A DNA stretch of 64,000 nucleotides, from contig NZ_CP011039.1 of assembly GCF_000238255.3 (NCBI RefSeq), positions 359,001 to 423,000 on the forward strand. Direction: 5' to 3'. Made by a program: the position numbers and the translations under genes. Below the pieces are notes generated by a model that worked only from the letters and a program-made list of their open reading frames with translations, had not been told where the DNA came from and made no database searches. Origin of the DNA: Pseudoalteromonas spongiae UST010723-006. Its GTDB lineage: Bacteria > Pseudomonadota > Gammaproteobacteria > Enterobacterales > Alteromonadaceae. Positions 36,550 to 45,507 of this stretch are shown piece after piece (the stretch's first letter is position 1; each line of letters begins with the position of its first letter).

Positions 36550-37127
36550 CAATTCGATTATGTGACATAATCTTTGCTTTTTTAGCTTTATCGTTGTTTT
36601 TCCCAGTATTGCTAGTGTTAGCAATACTGGTTGCGATTAAAATGGGGCGACCAGTTTTCTTTGCACAAAAAAGACTTGGTCTAGGTGGCAAGGTTATCAC
36701 TATTTATAAGTTTCGCAGTATGCTAAACGAAGCCGTAGTCGATGACAGCGCCCTTGAAAAAGTTAATGAGTACACCATTAAGTATAAAAATGACCCAAGA
36801 ATTACGCCTCTAGGTTTATTTTTACGAAAAACCAGCTTAGACGAGCTTCCACAACTGTGGAATGTGCTAGTTGGCGATATGTCGATTGTAGGCCCTCGTC
36901 CTTGGGTGCCTGAAGAATATGAAAAACTACCCAAGGAATGGTTTAAAAGATTAGATGCAAAACCAGGTATAACAGGACTGGCACAAATTAATGGTCGCAG
37001 TGATTTACCTATGGATGAAATTGTTGCCAATGATGTACTTTGGGTAAATAAACAGACTATTAAGCACTATATTTCACTTATTTTTAAAACCGTTACCTAC
37101 ACATTTAAAATGAAAAACGTTTATTAA
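36537..37127 (+). CDS. PglC-like initiating sugar-phosphate transferase
   Basis: A 196-residue monotopic phosphoglycosyltransferase that loads the first sugar phosphate onto undecaprenyl phosphate. One re-entrant helix (about 10-33) is followed by the catalytic domain with FFAQKRLGLGGK, YKFRSM, the catalytic Asp-Glu in TSLDELPQLWNVL, and VGPRPWVPEEY. It lacks the four-helix and CoA-binding front half of WbaP/WcaJ, so it belongs to the small PglC class. It decides the first sugar of the repeat, plausibly a diamino or acetamido sugar. Confidence 0.9.
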   Translation: MQKLAIRLCDIIFAFLALSLFFPVLLVLAILVAIKMGRPVFFAQKRLGLGGKVITIYKFRSMLNEAVVDDSALEKVNEYTIKYKNDPRITPLGLFLRKTSLDELPQLWNVLVGDMSIVGPRPWVPEEYEKLPKEWFKRLDAKPGITGLAQINGRSDLPMDEIVANDVLWVNKQTIKHYISLIFKTVTYTFKMKNVY

Positions 37128-37129
37128 AT

Positions 37130-38167
37130 ATGAATGTGTTAGTTGTATCAAATATGGGGCCAAAAAAGAGTGCCCCTGTTTTGGGTTTATTTGTTAATAA
37201 TCAAGTAAAGCGTCTAAAGCATAAAATTAGTAATCTAGACTATTTTTATATGCGCTGGAATGGTGACTCGTTTTTTCACCGACTATTTAAATACCCGCTT
37301 TTTTTCTTTAGCTTTTTTATAGGGGTTGTTTTAAACCCTAAAAAAGTCGATTTAATTCATATTCATTATTATTACCCAACCATCTTATGTGCATGGCTGT
37401 ATAAGTTATTACGCAATAAACACGTTAAGGTAGTCGTAACTTGTCATGGTGGTGATATTTATTGCTATGAAAACCCAAGTCAAACTTATAAAAAGCTGAT
37501 AAGTATTGTTGATCATTGGATTTTCACCTCTAAGCGCTTACAGCAAAGTTTTTATGCTCAAAATATTACTTACTCTATTTTGAGCGCAGGTTTTGATGAA
37601 TCGATTTATTTTCAACAACCAGAAATAGAGAAAAAATTTGATGCAGCTTTTGTTGGGTGCTTAGATCACAACAAAGGGACTGACCGCTTAGAAGCTTTAA
37701 TTCAAGCATGTCCTGATAAGCAGTTTATTGTTATTGGTATGGGCCCGCATCTTGCGCACTTTTTAACACTTGCAAAAGCACACAATAACGTAACAGTAAC
37801 AGGGGCGCTTGCCGCAAATGCCGTTGCTAATTATTTAAATCAAAGCCGAGTTTTAGTGAGTTTATCGCGTAATGAATCATTTGGCCTTGTTATGACAGAG
37901 GCGATGGCATGTGGCACGCCGGTTATTGCAACAAAAAATCATGGCTCAGAAGAGCAGTTAGCTGGTTCAGTATACTTAATTAATCAAGACAATGAATCTG
38001 AACTAGTTTCAACCTTTAGCAATGCACTTAATTCTGTTTTGTCTGCAGAGTCGAGTGAATATCAAAAGCTGTCTGAGAATGCTTTGGCTATTTCAAATAA
38101 ATATAGATTAAAATCAGTCTGTATTGAAATAGAAGCGATTTATCGTGATTTGGTGGCTAAATCATGA
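37130..38167 (+). CDS. Glycosyltransferase, family 4 (GT-B)
   Basis: A 345-residue cytoplasmic glycosyltransferase. The N-domain has VTCHGGDIYCYENP. The C-domain has AAFVGCLDHNKGTDRL and the retaining-enzyme E-x7-E motif in SRNESFGLVMTEAMACGTPVI. It starts 2 bases after the initiating transferase and overlaps the next gene (ATGA). Donor and acceptor cannot be read from sequence. Confidence 0.88.
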   Translation: MNVLVVSNMGPKKSAPVLGLFVNNQVKRLKHKISNLDYFYMRWNGDSFFHRLFKYPLFFFSFFIGVVLNPKKVDLIHIHYYYPTILCAWLYKLLRNKHVKVVVTCHGGDIYCYENPSQTYKKLISIVDHWIFTSKRLQQSFYAQNITYSILSAGFDESIYFQQPEIEKKFDAAFVGCLDHNKGTDRLEALIQACPDKQFIVIGMGPHLAHFLTLAKAHNNVTVTGALAANAVANYLNQSRVLVSLSRNESFGLVMTEAMACGTPVIATKNHGSEEQLAGSVYLINQDNESELVSTFSNALNSVLSAESSEYQKLSENALAISNKYRLKSVCIEIEAIYRDLVAKS

Positions 38168-40218
38168 CTCATAAACAGTTAAGTGTGGGTATTTATATAC
38201 CATCGAAAAACCGCCTAGAACTATTAAAAAAAGCGATAGACTCGGTGTTGTCGCAAAGCTATCAGAACTTTAAGATTTGTGTTGTTGATGATGGCTCAAC
38301 AGACGGCACATTTGAGTATCTACGTAACTTAAATCACCCGAAAATCACTTTTATTCGAAATGATGAATCCATCGGTGCCTGTGCTTCACGTAATAAAGCA
38401 ATTGCACACCTTGAAACTGACTTAGTAACAGGTTTAGACGATGATGATGTGTTTTTACCAAGCCGTTTAGAAGACTTGTTGAAAGTATATGATGATAAAT
38501 ATGCTTTTGTTTGTAGTGGTTATTTTTGGGATTACGGCACTCACAAAAAGTCATTGTTTGCGAAGAATAAAGTCATATCACTATCTAATGCGTTAGATTT
38601 AAACCAGTGCTCTAATCAGATTCTAGTAAAAAGGGAACGTGTTTTAGCTGTTGATGGTTTTGATGCTAATTTACCAGCCCTGCAAGATCATGATTTATGG
38701 GTGCGTTTGATTGCAAAGTTTGGTGATGCATTTAGACTTGGTAAAGAGCTTTATATTGTAAATGATGATCGCGGTTTAGAGCGTATATCGTCCGTGCAAA
38801 ATAAGTTGCGCGCGATTGATTTGTTTGAAAATAAACATAACTTGATAATGTCGAAACGAAATAGGGAGAACTTCTCTTTTTATCGCAAAAAAATAAAAGG
38901 CGATAAAATTTCGTTTTTAGAGCTCCTTACATCAAGTAAATACGGCTTATCTAATTTGAAAATGCGCCATGCATTTTCCCAATCATTAGAATCCCTTTCT
39001 AAACATCGATTGCAATATATGGCACATGGCAGAGTTGAAAGTGCCAAGCTAAACTGGCTTTTGACGATTTTTGCGCCGTTGTTAGCAACCGGTGGCCCAG
39101 GTGCTTCAAGGGTTATTTTACTTTCTTCGTGTATTTTCTTTTTAGGTGCAGGAAATACCGCCTCTTTTGGCAGTGACTTTTTTATTTTGATGTTACTAAA
39201 CACGGCATTTAGTCAGAGCTTTGGTTTTTTTGTATTAAAGCAAGAGTATTTAGGTAGTTTTAAAAGTGTTGTTAAACAGTCCATGTTGGGGCTTTTAAGC
39301 TCAAGTGCTATTTTAGTCGGACTTTTTTTTGCTGGAATTATTGCAAATATTTACTTTACGTTAATGTTGCTTTGGATATTGCATTTTTACTATATCTACC
39401 GCTTTAAACGAATCGCCAATCATGGTTTTGTTATTTTGGCTATTTCAGAATGTTTAATTGCTCTAGCTTGCCTTGTTATGCCATTACTTATGAGCTTAAA
39501 CGGTTTTGAACATCCAAATGCACCTTATTTTGTTTATGTTGTTGCTTGTTTGACCGGCTTAGTCACTGTTATGGTGCTAGACGATGCTTCAAGTAGTATG
39601 GAAATAAAACATATTCCATTAAAAAGCGTCGCAAATATTGCTGTTTCAACAACAGCTAGTATTTTTGCTGTTTTTTGCTTTCCATTTATCTCAAAAGAAA
39701 TTTTTGAACCTGAAATTGCTTCTTATGTTGCTTTAGCTATTTCGTGTTTTTCGATTGCCATGTTAATTCCAAGAACCTATGCAAACAAATCAATGAAAAT
39801 CATGGCAAATGATCAGCTAAATTGGGTGCAACTGGCAAAAATTAATAAAGCCTACAGCAAGATTATCTGGGTAAGTTGCATTGGTGGATTAGCCTTTACA
39901 GCCCTTTATTTGATTATTCTTGAAATTAGTTGGCAAATGGCTGTTTCGATTCCAGTGATGATCATGTTTGTATTTATCTGCTCGCAATATGGATTTGCAA
40001 ATTTAACATCATTGAGTTTGCATGGAGAGGAGGCAACAGTTGCAAAATTAAACCTATTTGTATTAGCAATCTCTGTTGCAGTTCTATCATTACTTTCTCT
40101 TCATTTTATAAATGGTTCGAACTTATACTGGGTGTTACCAGTAATTTGCGGTGGCTTTATTTTGAGAAACTTTAGAGCCAAGATGGTTGCTCAAAGTAAA
40201 TTTATGAAGCAGTTTTAA
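38164..40218 (+). CDS. Fusion: family 2 glycosyltransferase with flippase-like membrane domain
   Basis: A 684-residue two-part protein. Residues 1 to about 250 are a GT-A glycosyltransferase (GIYIPSKNRLELLKKAIDS, VVDDGSTDGT, LDDDDVFLPSR, DHDLWVRL). From about 305 to 680 there are roughly 10-11 membrane helices, with loops such as MLIPRTYANKSMKIMAND, that look like part of a polysaccharide-transporter (Wzx/MATE) fold. The frame is continuous and the reading quality even, so this is not a sequencing join of two genes. A separate full-length flippase exists at 30321. The membrane part may be a degenerate flippase or a carrier-lipid docking module. Confidence 0.75.
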   Translation: MTHKQLSVGIYIPSKNRLELLKKAIDSVLSQSYQNFKICVVDDGSTDGTFEYLRNLNHPKITFIRNDESIGACASRNKAIAHLETDLVTGLDDDDVFLPSRLEDLLKVYDDKYAFVCSGYFWDYGTHKKSLFAKNKVISLSNALDLNQCSNQILVKRERVLAVDGFDANLPALQDHDLWVRLIAKFGDAFRLGKELYIVNDDRGLERISSVQNKLRAIDLFENKHNLIMSKRNRENFSFYRKKIKGDKISFLELLTSSKYGLSNLKMRHAFSQSLESLSKHRLQYMAHGRVESAKLNWLLTIFAPLLATGGPGASRVILLSSCIFFLGAGNTASFGSDFFILMLLNTAFSQSFGFFVLKQEYLGSFKSVVKQSMLGLLSSSAILVGLFFAGIIANIYFTLMLLWILHFYYIYRFKRIANHGFVILAISECLIALACLVMPLLMSLNGFEHPNAPYFVYVVACLTGLVTVMVLDDASSSMEIKHIPLKSVANIAVSTTASIFAVFCFPFISKEIFEPEIASYVALAISCFSIAMLIPRTYANKSMKIMANDQLNWVQLAKINKAYSKIIWVSCIGGLAFTALYLIILEISWQMAVSIPVMIMFVFICSQYGFANLTSLSLHGEEATVAKLNLFVLAISVAVLSLLSLHFINGSNLYWVLPVICGGFILRNFRAKMVAQSKFMKQF

Positions 40219-40220
40219 CC

Positions 40221-41504
40221 GTGATTTATTTCCAACAAAACGACAGGCTGGTCAAAAAGTGGGTCACTCCATATTTACCTTACTTATTAATTCTCGGTCC
40301 TTTATTTGCAGATATTTTGACGGGATTATTTGAAATTGTTCTTGGTTTGGGTTTACCTTTTGGTGCTTTTACAAGGTTTTCGTTAGTTGCTTTTGGTTTA
40401 TTTATACTCTTTAAATCAAAGCAAGCGCTAACCAAGCTCGTCTTACTAATTATTTCGTTTTATTTGGTTTTATTTCTTTATTGGTTTGCTAGTCAAAATG
40501 GAATACCTATTTCTGCAAATCTGAAACCGTTATTATTTTTACTTTTACCTTTTTTTGTTTATCTCATTTTTATTGAAAAGGAAGATTCAAGTACCTTTGA
40601 TAAAGTCACTCATGCTGTTTCTCTCTATGGGTTAATTGCTGCAAGTTCTATTATTGTTTGTTATTTTTTAGGTATAGGCTATGAGTCCTACGGTGAATAC
40701 ACTTTTGGTTTTAAAGGTGTTTTTATTTCAGGTAATGATATTGGTATTTGTATTCTGTTAGCTTCTGCTGTCGCATGGTATAGAGCGATAATCTCTTTTA
40801 AGCTAATCGAACTATTCACCTGTTTTATCTGCTTTATTTCGTTAGTTTTTATTGCAAGTAGAACGAGTTTGCTCGTTGGTTCCCTTATTTTAATGGCAGG
40901 TGTTTTTGTTTTTCTGTTCCATAGTAAGTCTAAAAGCTTATTGAATTTGCTAATTAAGATTATTATTTCGACGGTGACTGTTTTAGTTATTTCTGCAGTT
41001 GTGTCTTTAGCAATTAAGTATGCTGATGATATAGCCTATCACTCTGCACGTATTATAGAACTTCTTGAAGGAGTAAGCCCAAGAGCGCATTTAGAATTAG
41101 CCGCAGAACTCGCGAAAGAATCGCGGTCAACGTTAGACTTTTTATTTGGTCAAGGTTATCAGTATTATTATGCTGTAGGGGAAGAGCATCATTTACGCGT
41201 TAAGCTGGGTTATAATAAGCCATATGAAAAAAATGTAGAAAAAGATTTTCATGATCTACTAGGTTTGTGTGGCATTGTATTCACTATTTTTTATTCACTT
41301 ATTATTACTTATGTTTGGATTAAAATAGCGAAAAACTTAATAAACTATAAGTCACTTTTAACCGCCATAACACTATTATTGGTTTCATTTTTAATATTAC
41401 ATGCATTTATTGCAGGTCATGTATTGTTAGGTTCACAGGTACCTATCGTTATGGCTGCAATAGTATATCTCGGCCTTCGTGCTGAAAGAGTAGAGGGAAA
41501 TTAG
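40221..41504 (+). CDS. Wzy-type O-antigen/capsule polymerase or ligase-like protein
   Basis: A 427-residue inner-membrane protein with about 11-12 helices and a large periplasmic loop (about 280-345, including SPRAHLELAAELAKES and GQGYQYYYAVGEEHH), the O-antigen ligase/polymerase pattern. It should join flipped repeat units in the periplasm. The start is GTG 40221, two bases after the preceding stop. Polymerase is favoured over ligase by its place beside Wzz. Confidence 0.83.
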   Translation: MIYFQQNDRLVKKWVTPYLPYLLILGPLFADILTGLFEIVLGLGLPFGAFTRFSLVAFGLFILFKSKQALTKLVLLIISFYLVLFLYWFASQNGIPISANLKPLLFLLLPFFVYLIFIEKEDSSTFDKVTHAVSLYGLIAASSIIVCYFLGIGYESYGEYTFGFKGVFISGNDIGICILLASAVAWYRAIISFKLIELFTCFICFISLVFIASRTSLLVGSLILMAGVFVFLFHSKSKSLLNLLIKIIISTVTVLVISAVVSLAIKYADDIAYHSARIIELLEGVSPRAHLELAAELAKESRSTLDFLFGQGYQYYYAVGEEHHLRVKLGYNKPYEKNVEKDFHDLLGLCGIVFTIFYSLIITYVWIKIAKNLINYKSLLTAITLLLVSFLILHAFIAGHVLLGSQVPIVMAAIVYLGLRAERVEGN

Positions 41505-41505
41505 T

Positions 41506-42393
41506 TTGTTTAAAAAGCTTAGTAACTTCATTGGTCTTAAAGAGTTTCTTACTATTTCAATTATTTATATTTTGATTGTGGTGGGCATGGTTTTTGTTTT
41601 GCTTTCAATACCAAATAAATATCAAGCAAAGGGAACATATGCACCTGCTGAAGATATGCAAAGTTCATCTCTAGGCTCTCTAGGAGGCTCTCTCGGTGGG
41701 CTTGCGAGTATGGCTGGTTTAAACCTTGGTGGCGGAAAGCGAGATAATCTTCAGCTCGCTTTAGAGGTTATTAAATCAAAAACATTTATTTATAAAATTA
41801 TTGATAAACATGAACTAGATGTTGAAGTTTTTGCTGCGAAATCTTGGGATCCTATTTCGTTAAAACTTGAGATAGATAGTGAAATTTATGATGTTCAAAA
41901 TAAAAAGTGGGTTAGAAAAGTAAAAGCGCCTAAAACTCTTATTCCAAGTGATTTTGAGTTATATGAAGAGTTTCGCTCTAACTTAAGTGTTAGCTGGGAT
42001 GAGAAAACGAATATTGTGAAAATTGGTTATATTCATGTTTCTCCATATGTGGCACAAAAAGTCGTAAATATTGTCATCAATGAAATAAATGACATGCTAC
42101 AGAATAAGGAAATCAAAGAAGCGAATGTGTCAATTGATTTGCTTAGAGAGGCGATAACGAAAACTAACTATGCAGAAATGAGAGGGTTATTGTATGAGTT
42201 GGTTCAAGAGCAAACAAAAAGACTTCTTCTAGCAAAAACAAAAGAGCATTATGTGTTTGAACCAATTGACTTACCAATTATTGCGGAAAATAAGCACTCG
42301 CCAAAGCGCGCCTTGATTCTAATTATATTTACTTTTGTCTATGGTCTTTTAGCATTGCTCTACTTGGTAATTAGGCCTAAGTTAACGAAATGA
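41506..42393 (+). CDS. Wzz-type chain-length regulator (polysaccharide co-polymerase, no kinase)
   Basis: A 295-residue protein with membrane helices at about 16-36 and 271-290 and a periplasmic body between them. The Gly/Ser-rich stretch near residues 50-76 (SLGSLGGSLGGLASMAGLNL) and PKRALI before the second helix are Wzz family features. There is no C-terminal tyrosine-kinase domain. The start is TTG 41506, one base after the polymerase stop. It controls chain length with Wzy. Confidence 0.88.
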   Translation: MFKKLSNFIGLKEFLTISIIYILIVVGMVFVLLSIPNKYQAKGTYAPAEDMQSSSLGSLGGSLGGLASMAGLNLGGGKRDNLQLALEVIKSKTFIYKIIDKHELDVEVFAAKSWDPISLKLEIDSEIYDVQNKKWVRKVKAPKTLIPSDFELYEEFRSNLSVSWDEKTNIVKIGYIHVSPYVAQKVVNIVINEINDMLQNKEIKEANVSIDLLREAITKTNYAEMRGLLYELVQEQTKRLLLAKTKEHYVFEPIDLPIIAENKHSPKRALILIIFTFVYGLLALLYLVIRPKLTK

Positions 42394-43082
42394 TGTTTTT
42401 TAAGTTAACTGGCTATTTATTAGTAGTCTGTATAACGGTATTTACTACAGAGTATTTTGACGTATTTAAAAAGGATGCGACAGAAACGTATCTGCTTTAT
42501 GAGCCAAATATAAGTGTCGACTACGAGATCTTAAAAGATATTGGTCGAGACAAAGGTGTTAAATTATCAGGGGCTTTATCGAAGAAAGAAGATAGAGAGT
42601 ACAAAGCACTTTCAAGACTGAATAATAATAACTTTCTTTCTTCAATAGCTCATTCATGTGGAATTGAAATCGAAGATGAGTCTGTTCCGTTAGCAAAATA
42701 TTCAGGAGTAAGACGACATATAATTTATAAGTTTTCTGTTATTACATTCAGTGGACCGTTTGCCGGAAAAGGTGAGTGTTTACTGGATGCTTTTAACAAA
42801 ACACTCGACGTTACTTATAAGCAGGATATTGCAAAGCAGCTAGATAATATCTCTAAGCTTGACATAGATGCATATGGACAAGAAATAAAACTATTTATCA
42901 GTGATAAAAAAGAATACCTTGAAGTGTTATCTAAATTACATTCAACAGACGCGCGTAATTATACCTTTTGGCAAATAAATCAATCTAATTCCTATGCATC
43001 AACACTAGCAGACTCTATTTCTTTTTCAGCTATCCTTATGATATTGTGGTTTTTTATTGTTCGTTTATTTAAAACTGCTTAG
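42390..43082 (+). CDS. Unknown bitopic protein with Wzz-like topology
   Basis: A 230-residue protein that I do not recognise. It has a hydrophobic helix at each end (about 5-22 and 205-225) and a charged periplasmic-type region between them with two cysteines (CGIEIEDES and GKGECLLDAF). This is the topology of a chain-length regulator without its sequence motifs. It overlaps the Wzz gene by four bases, so it is coupled to it. It may be a partner of Wzz or Wzy. Confidence 0.6.
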   Translation: MMFFKLTGYLLVVCITVFTTEYFDVFKKDATETYLLYEPNISVDYEILKDIGRDKGVKLSGALSKKEDREYKALSRLNNNNFLSSIAHSCGIEIEDESVPLAKYSGVRRHIIYKFSVITFSGPFAGKGECLLDAFNKTLDVTYKQDIAKQLDNISKLDIDAYGQEIKLFISDKKEYLEVLSKLHSTDARNYTFWQINQSNSYASTLADSISFSAILMILWFFIVRLFKTA

Positions 43083-43087
43083 GTTGA

Positions 43088-45490
43088 GTGTTGAAGGCTA
43101 TGAAGCATTATTTTTTATTTTTTATTTGTTTTTTCATTCTGTCCTGTTCTGATGAGGATAGAGTGGAGAGCGACTTAATTTTAACTGATGATAATTTCCA
43201 GATTAAAATTAATACTGCCGTGCAACTTCCCATATTTTCAAATGATACGGGCATTACTCCAAACTCTCAGCTTAGCCTTGCTACAAACCTTACCGAGAAA
43301 GGAGGAGAAATTAGCCTAACTAGCAATAAAGTTCTCTATAAGCCAGCACAAAACTTTATTGGTATAGATACTTTTAGGTATCAAATTGTTGAATTTGGAA
43401 TAATACATTCAGCAACAGTTAATATTGAAGTGCAAAAAGCAGGTGTAGAATCGAGCTTTTTAAGCAGCAAGCACTTTGTTGCTGGTGAAGATTTATCATT
43501 AGATATCACATTTGACTCAATTGTTTATGATTTATCTGAAGAAAATGTTAAGTTTTATTTGGATCACGAAATAATGTCATCGCTGCTAGATATTACCCAT
43601 GGTGAAAATAAAACTACTTTAAAGTTAACTTTTAAATTCCCTGAAAATCATGATTTTATTAGGAAGCAATCGGGTGAGGTTAACGTTAATTTCCCTGTAT
43701 ATATAGAGTCTAAAGTAACAGAAAACTACCTGTATTATTCACGCCCCAGAATGGCTCAATTAAACTGGCCGCAAAGAAGCCTTTTTAAAAATGAACAGTC
43801 ATTAGATGCAGCATCAAGAAATAGTATTGACTTTTATTGGTTAAATCTTGGTGAGTGGCATGTGCCTGAGCAATTAAATTGGCAAGAAAACCCATTTAAT
43901 AACATTAGTTGGGTGATGTTCTTTAATAGCTTAGGTTGGTTAACTTCATACGGAGAACTATATTTACAAACTACTGAGCAACATTATTTAGATCTAATCG
44001 AAAAACATATAATTAGTTATAACAAACGTTTTTCAGCTGAACATGATTTGACGAATGAGCTCTCTTACCGTGAAGATGCGGTGTCGTTGAGGGTTAACCA
44101 TTTGCTATATATCTATTTGAACCTTAGACAACACCTATCACAACCAGCGATAACAGCTCTTGAAGAGTTAATCTCGAAAGATATTCGAATGCTGTCTGTC
44201 TATGTTGCAGATCCTCAGTATGATGATGATAACCATGGATTAATACAGGCAAAATCAGCGCTTAACCTATATGCGGTTTTTCCTTATAAACCAGAGCTTG
44301 AACACGTTTTAGAAAAGGCATCTTTACGAGTTGAAAAAGCATCAGGTTACATGTTTGATAGCATAAGTGGTCAAAATATTGAGCAATCACCAGAGTATCA
44401 TTATGTTGGTGTTTCTATGTTGCTTGAGGCTATGGCTCAATTTAAAAGCTTAGATATTGAGGTTCCTGCCGTATTAGAAAAAACACTAATCAATGCTGTA
44501 ACTCACGGCATGTACTTTTTATATAATAATGGAGAAATACCGGCTATCGGCGATTCGTACTCGGATAAGTATTGGGAGTACTTTGTTAAACGATATTATG
44601 AAATTTTAAATGTTCCGATTGATGAGTTTGAACAGTTTTTAGTTTATGGTCAAAAGGCGCTAAGCGATTTAAGGGTTTCTCCACAAGAGAGGCTTGTTAT
44701 TGCAAAGTCAGATAGCTCTAATGAGAAGTTTACGAAAGTATTTTTTGATGCAGGCCCAAAACGTGTAGTACATGGTCATTTTGATAATATGAACTTAGTA
44801 GGTATGTTAGATGGTCATAAATTATTAGTAGACTCCGGTGGGCCCTATAACTATACCGGTAAAGGGCGACAATACTTCTGGAATGCATCAGCTCACAATA
44901 TTGTTACTATCAATGGCTTTGAGCAAAATGAGGTGGATGCAGAGCTTCATTTTTATGAAGATAAAAATGAATTTCTTCAGTTCTCAGGAACCCAACCTTC
45001 GCGTAATTCTGCTTTACACACTAGAGCTGTATTGCTTCCGAAGGAAAGTGAAAATGCCATTATTGTTGTAGATTTAGCAAGTGCCAATAGTTCATCTAAC
45101 TTGTTTAAGGAATATTGGCATTTTCCAGCAAGTTCCAGATTGAGATTATTAAATCAAGATACCTCTGAGATAGTGCTAGACAACGGCAAAAAATATCTTA
45201 ATTTGAGCTATGGCAATAATGAACTGTGTGAGGTTGTTGAGGGGCAATATGACCGTAATGGTATTCCTAAATTAGGATGGGTAACAAGAAAATACAATGA
45301 CGCAACGGCTGCGCCTGTTAAAGTGTGTGAGTCTACATCAAACACCTACTTTAAATTAAATATTTTTATTAGTGAAGATGCTTTCCAAAGCTTTCAAGTA
45401 TTAGAAAAAAATGCTGATTATTTGGCTTTCGAGCTTAACAGTAAAAAATATAACTTCTCTAAACAACAAGCTCGATTCAACGTGCTTTAA
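43088..45490 (+). CDS. Heparinase II/III-like lipoprotein (putative polysaccharide lyase)
   Basis: A lipoprotein of about 800 residues. The signal (HYFLFFICFFILSCSDED) ends in a lipobox Cys at about 21. A cadherin/Ig-like domain follows (about 30-120; PAQNFIGIDTFRYQIVE). An alpha-toroid region spans about 240-500 (SYREDAVSLRVNHLLYIYLN, SPEYHYVGVSMLLEAM). The C-terminal beta domain has HGHFDNMNLVGMLDGHKLLVDSG and NASAHNIVTINGFEQNE, the heparinase II/III pattern. It probably cleaves an acidic glycan by beta-elimination, as an editing or release enzyme for the polymer made here. The start could be GTG 43088 or ATG 43100. Confidence 0.82.
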   Translation: MLKAMKHYFLFFICFFILSCSDEDRVESDLILTDDNFQIKINTAVQLPIFSNDTGITPNSQLSLATNLTEKGGEISLTSNKVLYKPAQNFIGIDTFRYQIVEFGIIHSATVNIEVQKAGVESSFLSSKHFVAGEDLSLDITFDSIVYDLSEENVKFYLDHEIMSSLLDITHGENKTTLKLTFKFPENHDFIRKQSGEVNVNFPVYIESKVTENYLYYSRPRMAQLNWPQRSLFKNEQSLDAASRNSIDFYWLNLGEWHVPEQLNWQENPFNNISWVMFFNSLGWLTSYGELYLQTTEQHYLDLIEKHIISYNKRFSAEHDLTNELSYREDAVSLRVNHLLYIYLNLRQHLSQPAITALEELISKDIRMLSVYVADPQYDDDNHGLIQAKSALNLYAVFPYKPELEHVLEKASLRVEKASGYMFDSISGQNIEQSPEYHYVGVSMLLEAMAQFKSLDIEVPAVLEKTLINAVTHGMYFLYNNGEIPAIGDSYSDKYWEYFVKRYYEILNVPIDEFEQFLVYGQKALSDLRVSPQERLVIAKSDSSNEKFTKVFFDAGPKRVVHGHFDNMNLVGMLDGHKLLVDSGGPYNYTGKGRQYFWNASAHNIVTINGFEQNEVDAELHFYEDKNEFLQFSGTQPSRNSALHTRAVLLPKESENAIIVVDLASANSSSNLFKEYWHFPASSRLRLLNQDTSEIVLDNGKKYLNLSYGNNELCEVVEGQYDRNGIPKLGWVTRKYNDATAAPVKVCESTSNTYFKLNIFISEDAFQSFQVLEKNADYLAFELNSKKYNFSKQQARFNVL

Positions 45491-45507
45491 AGGTTCATTT
45501 CTAAACT

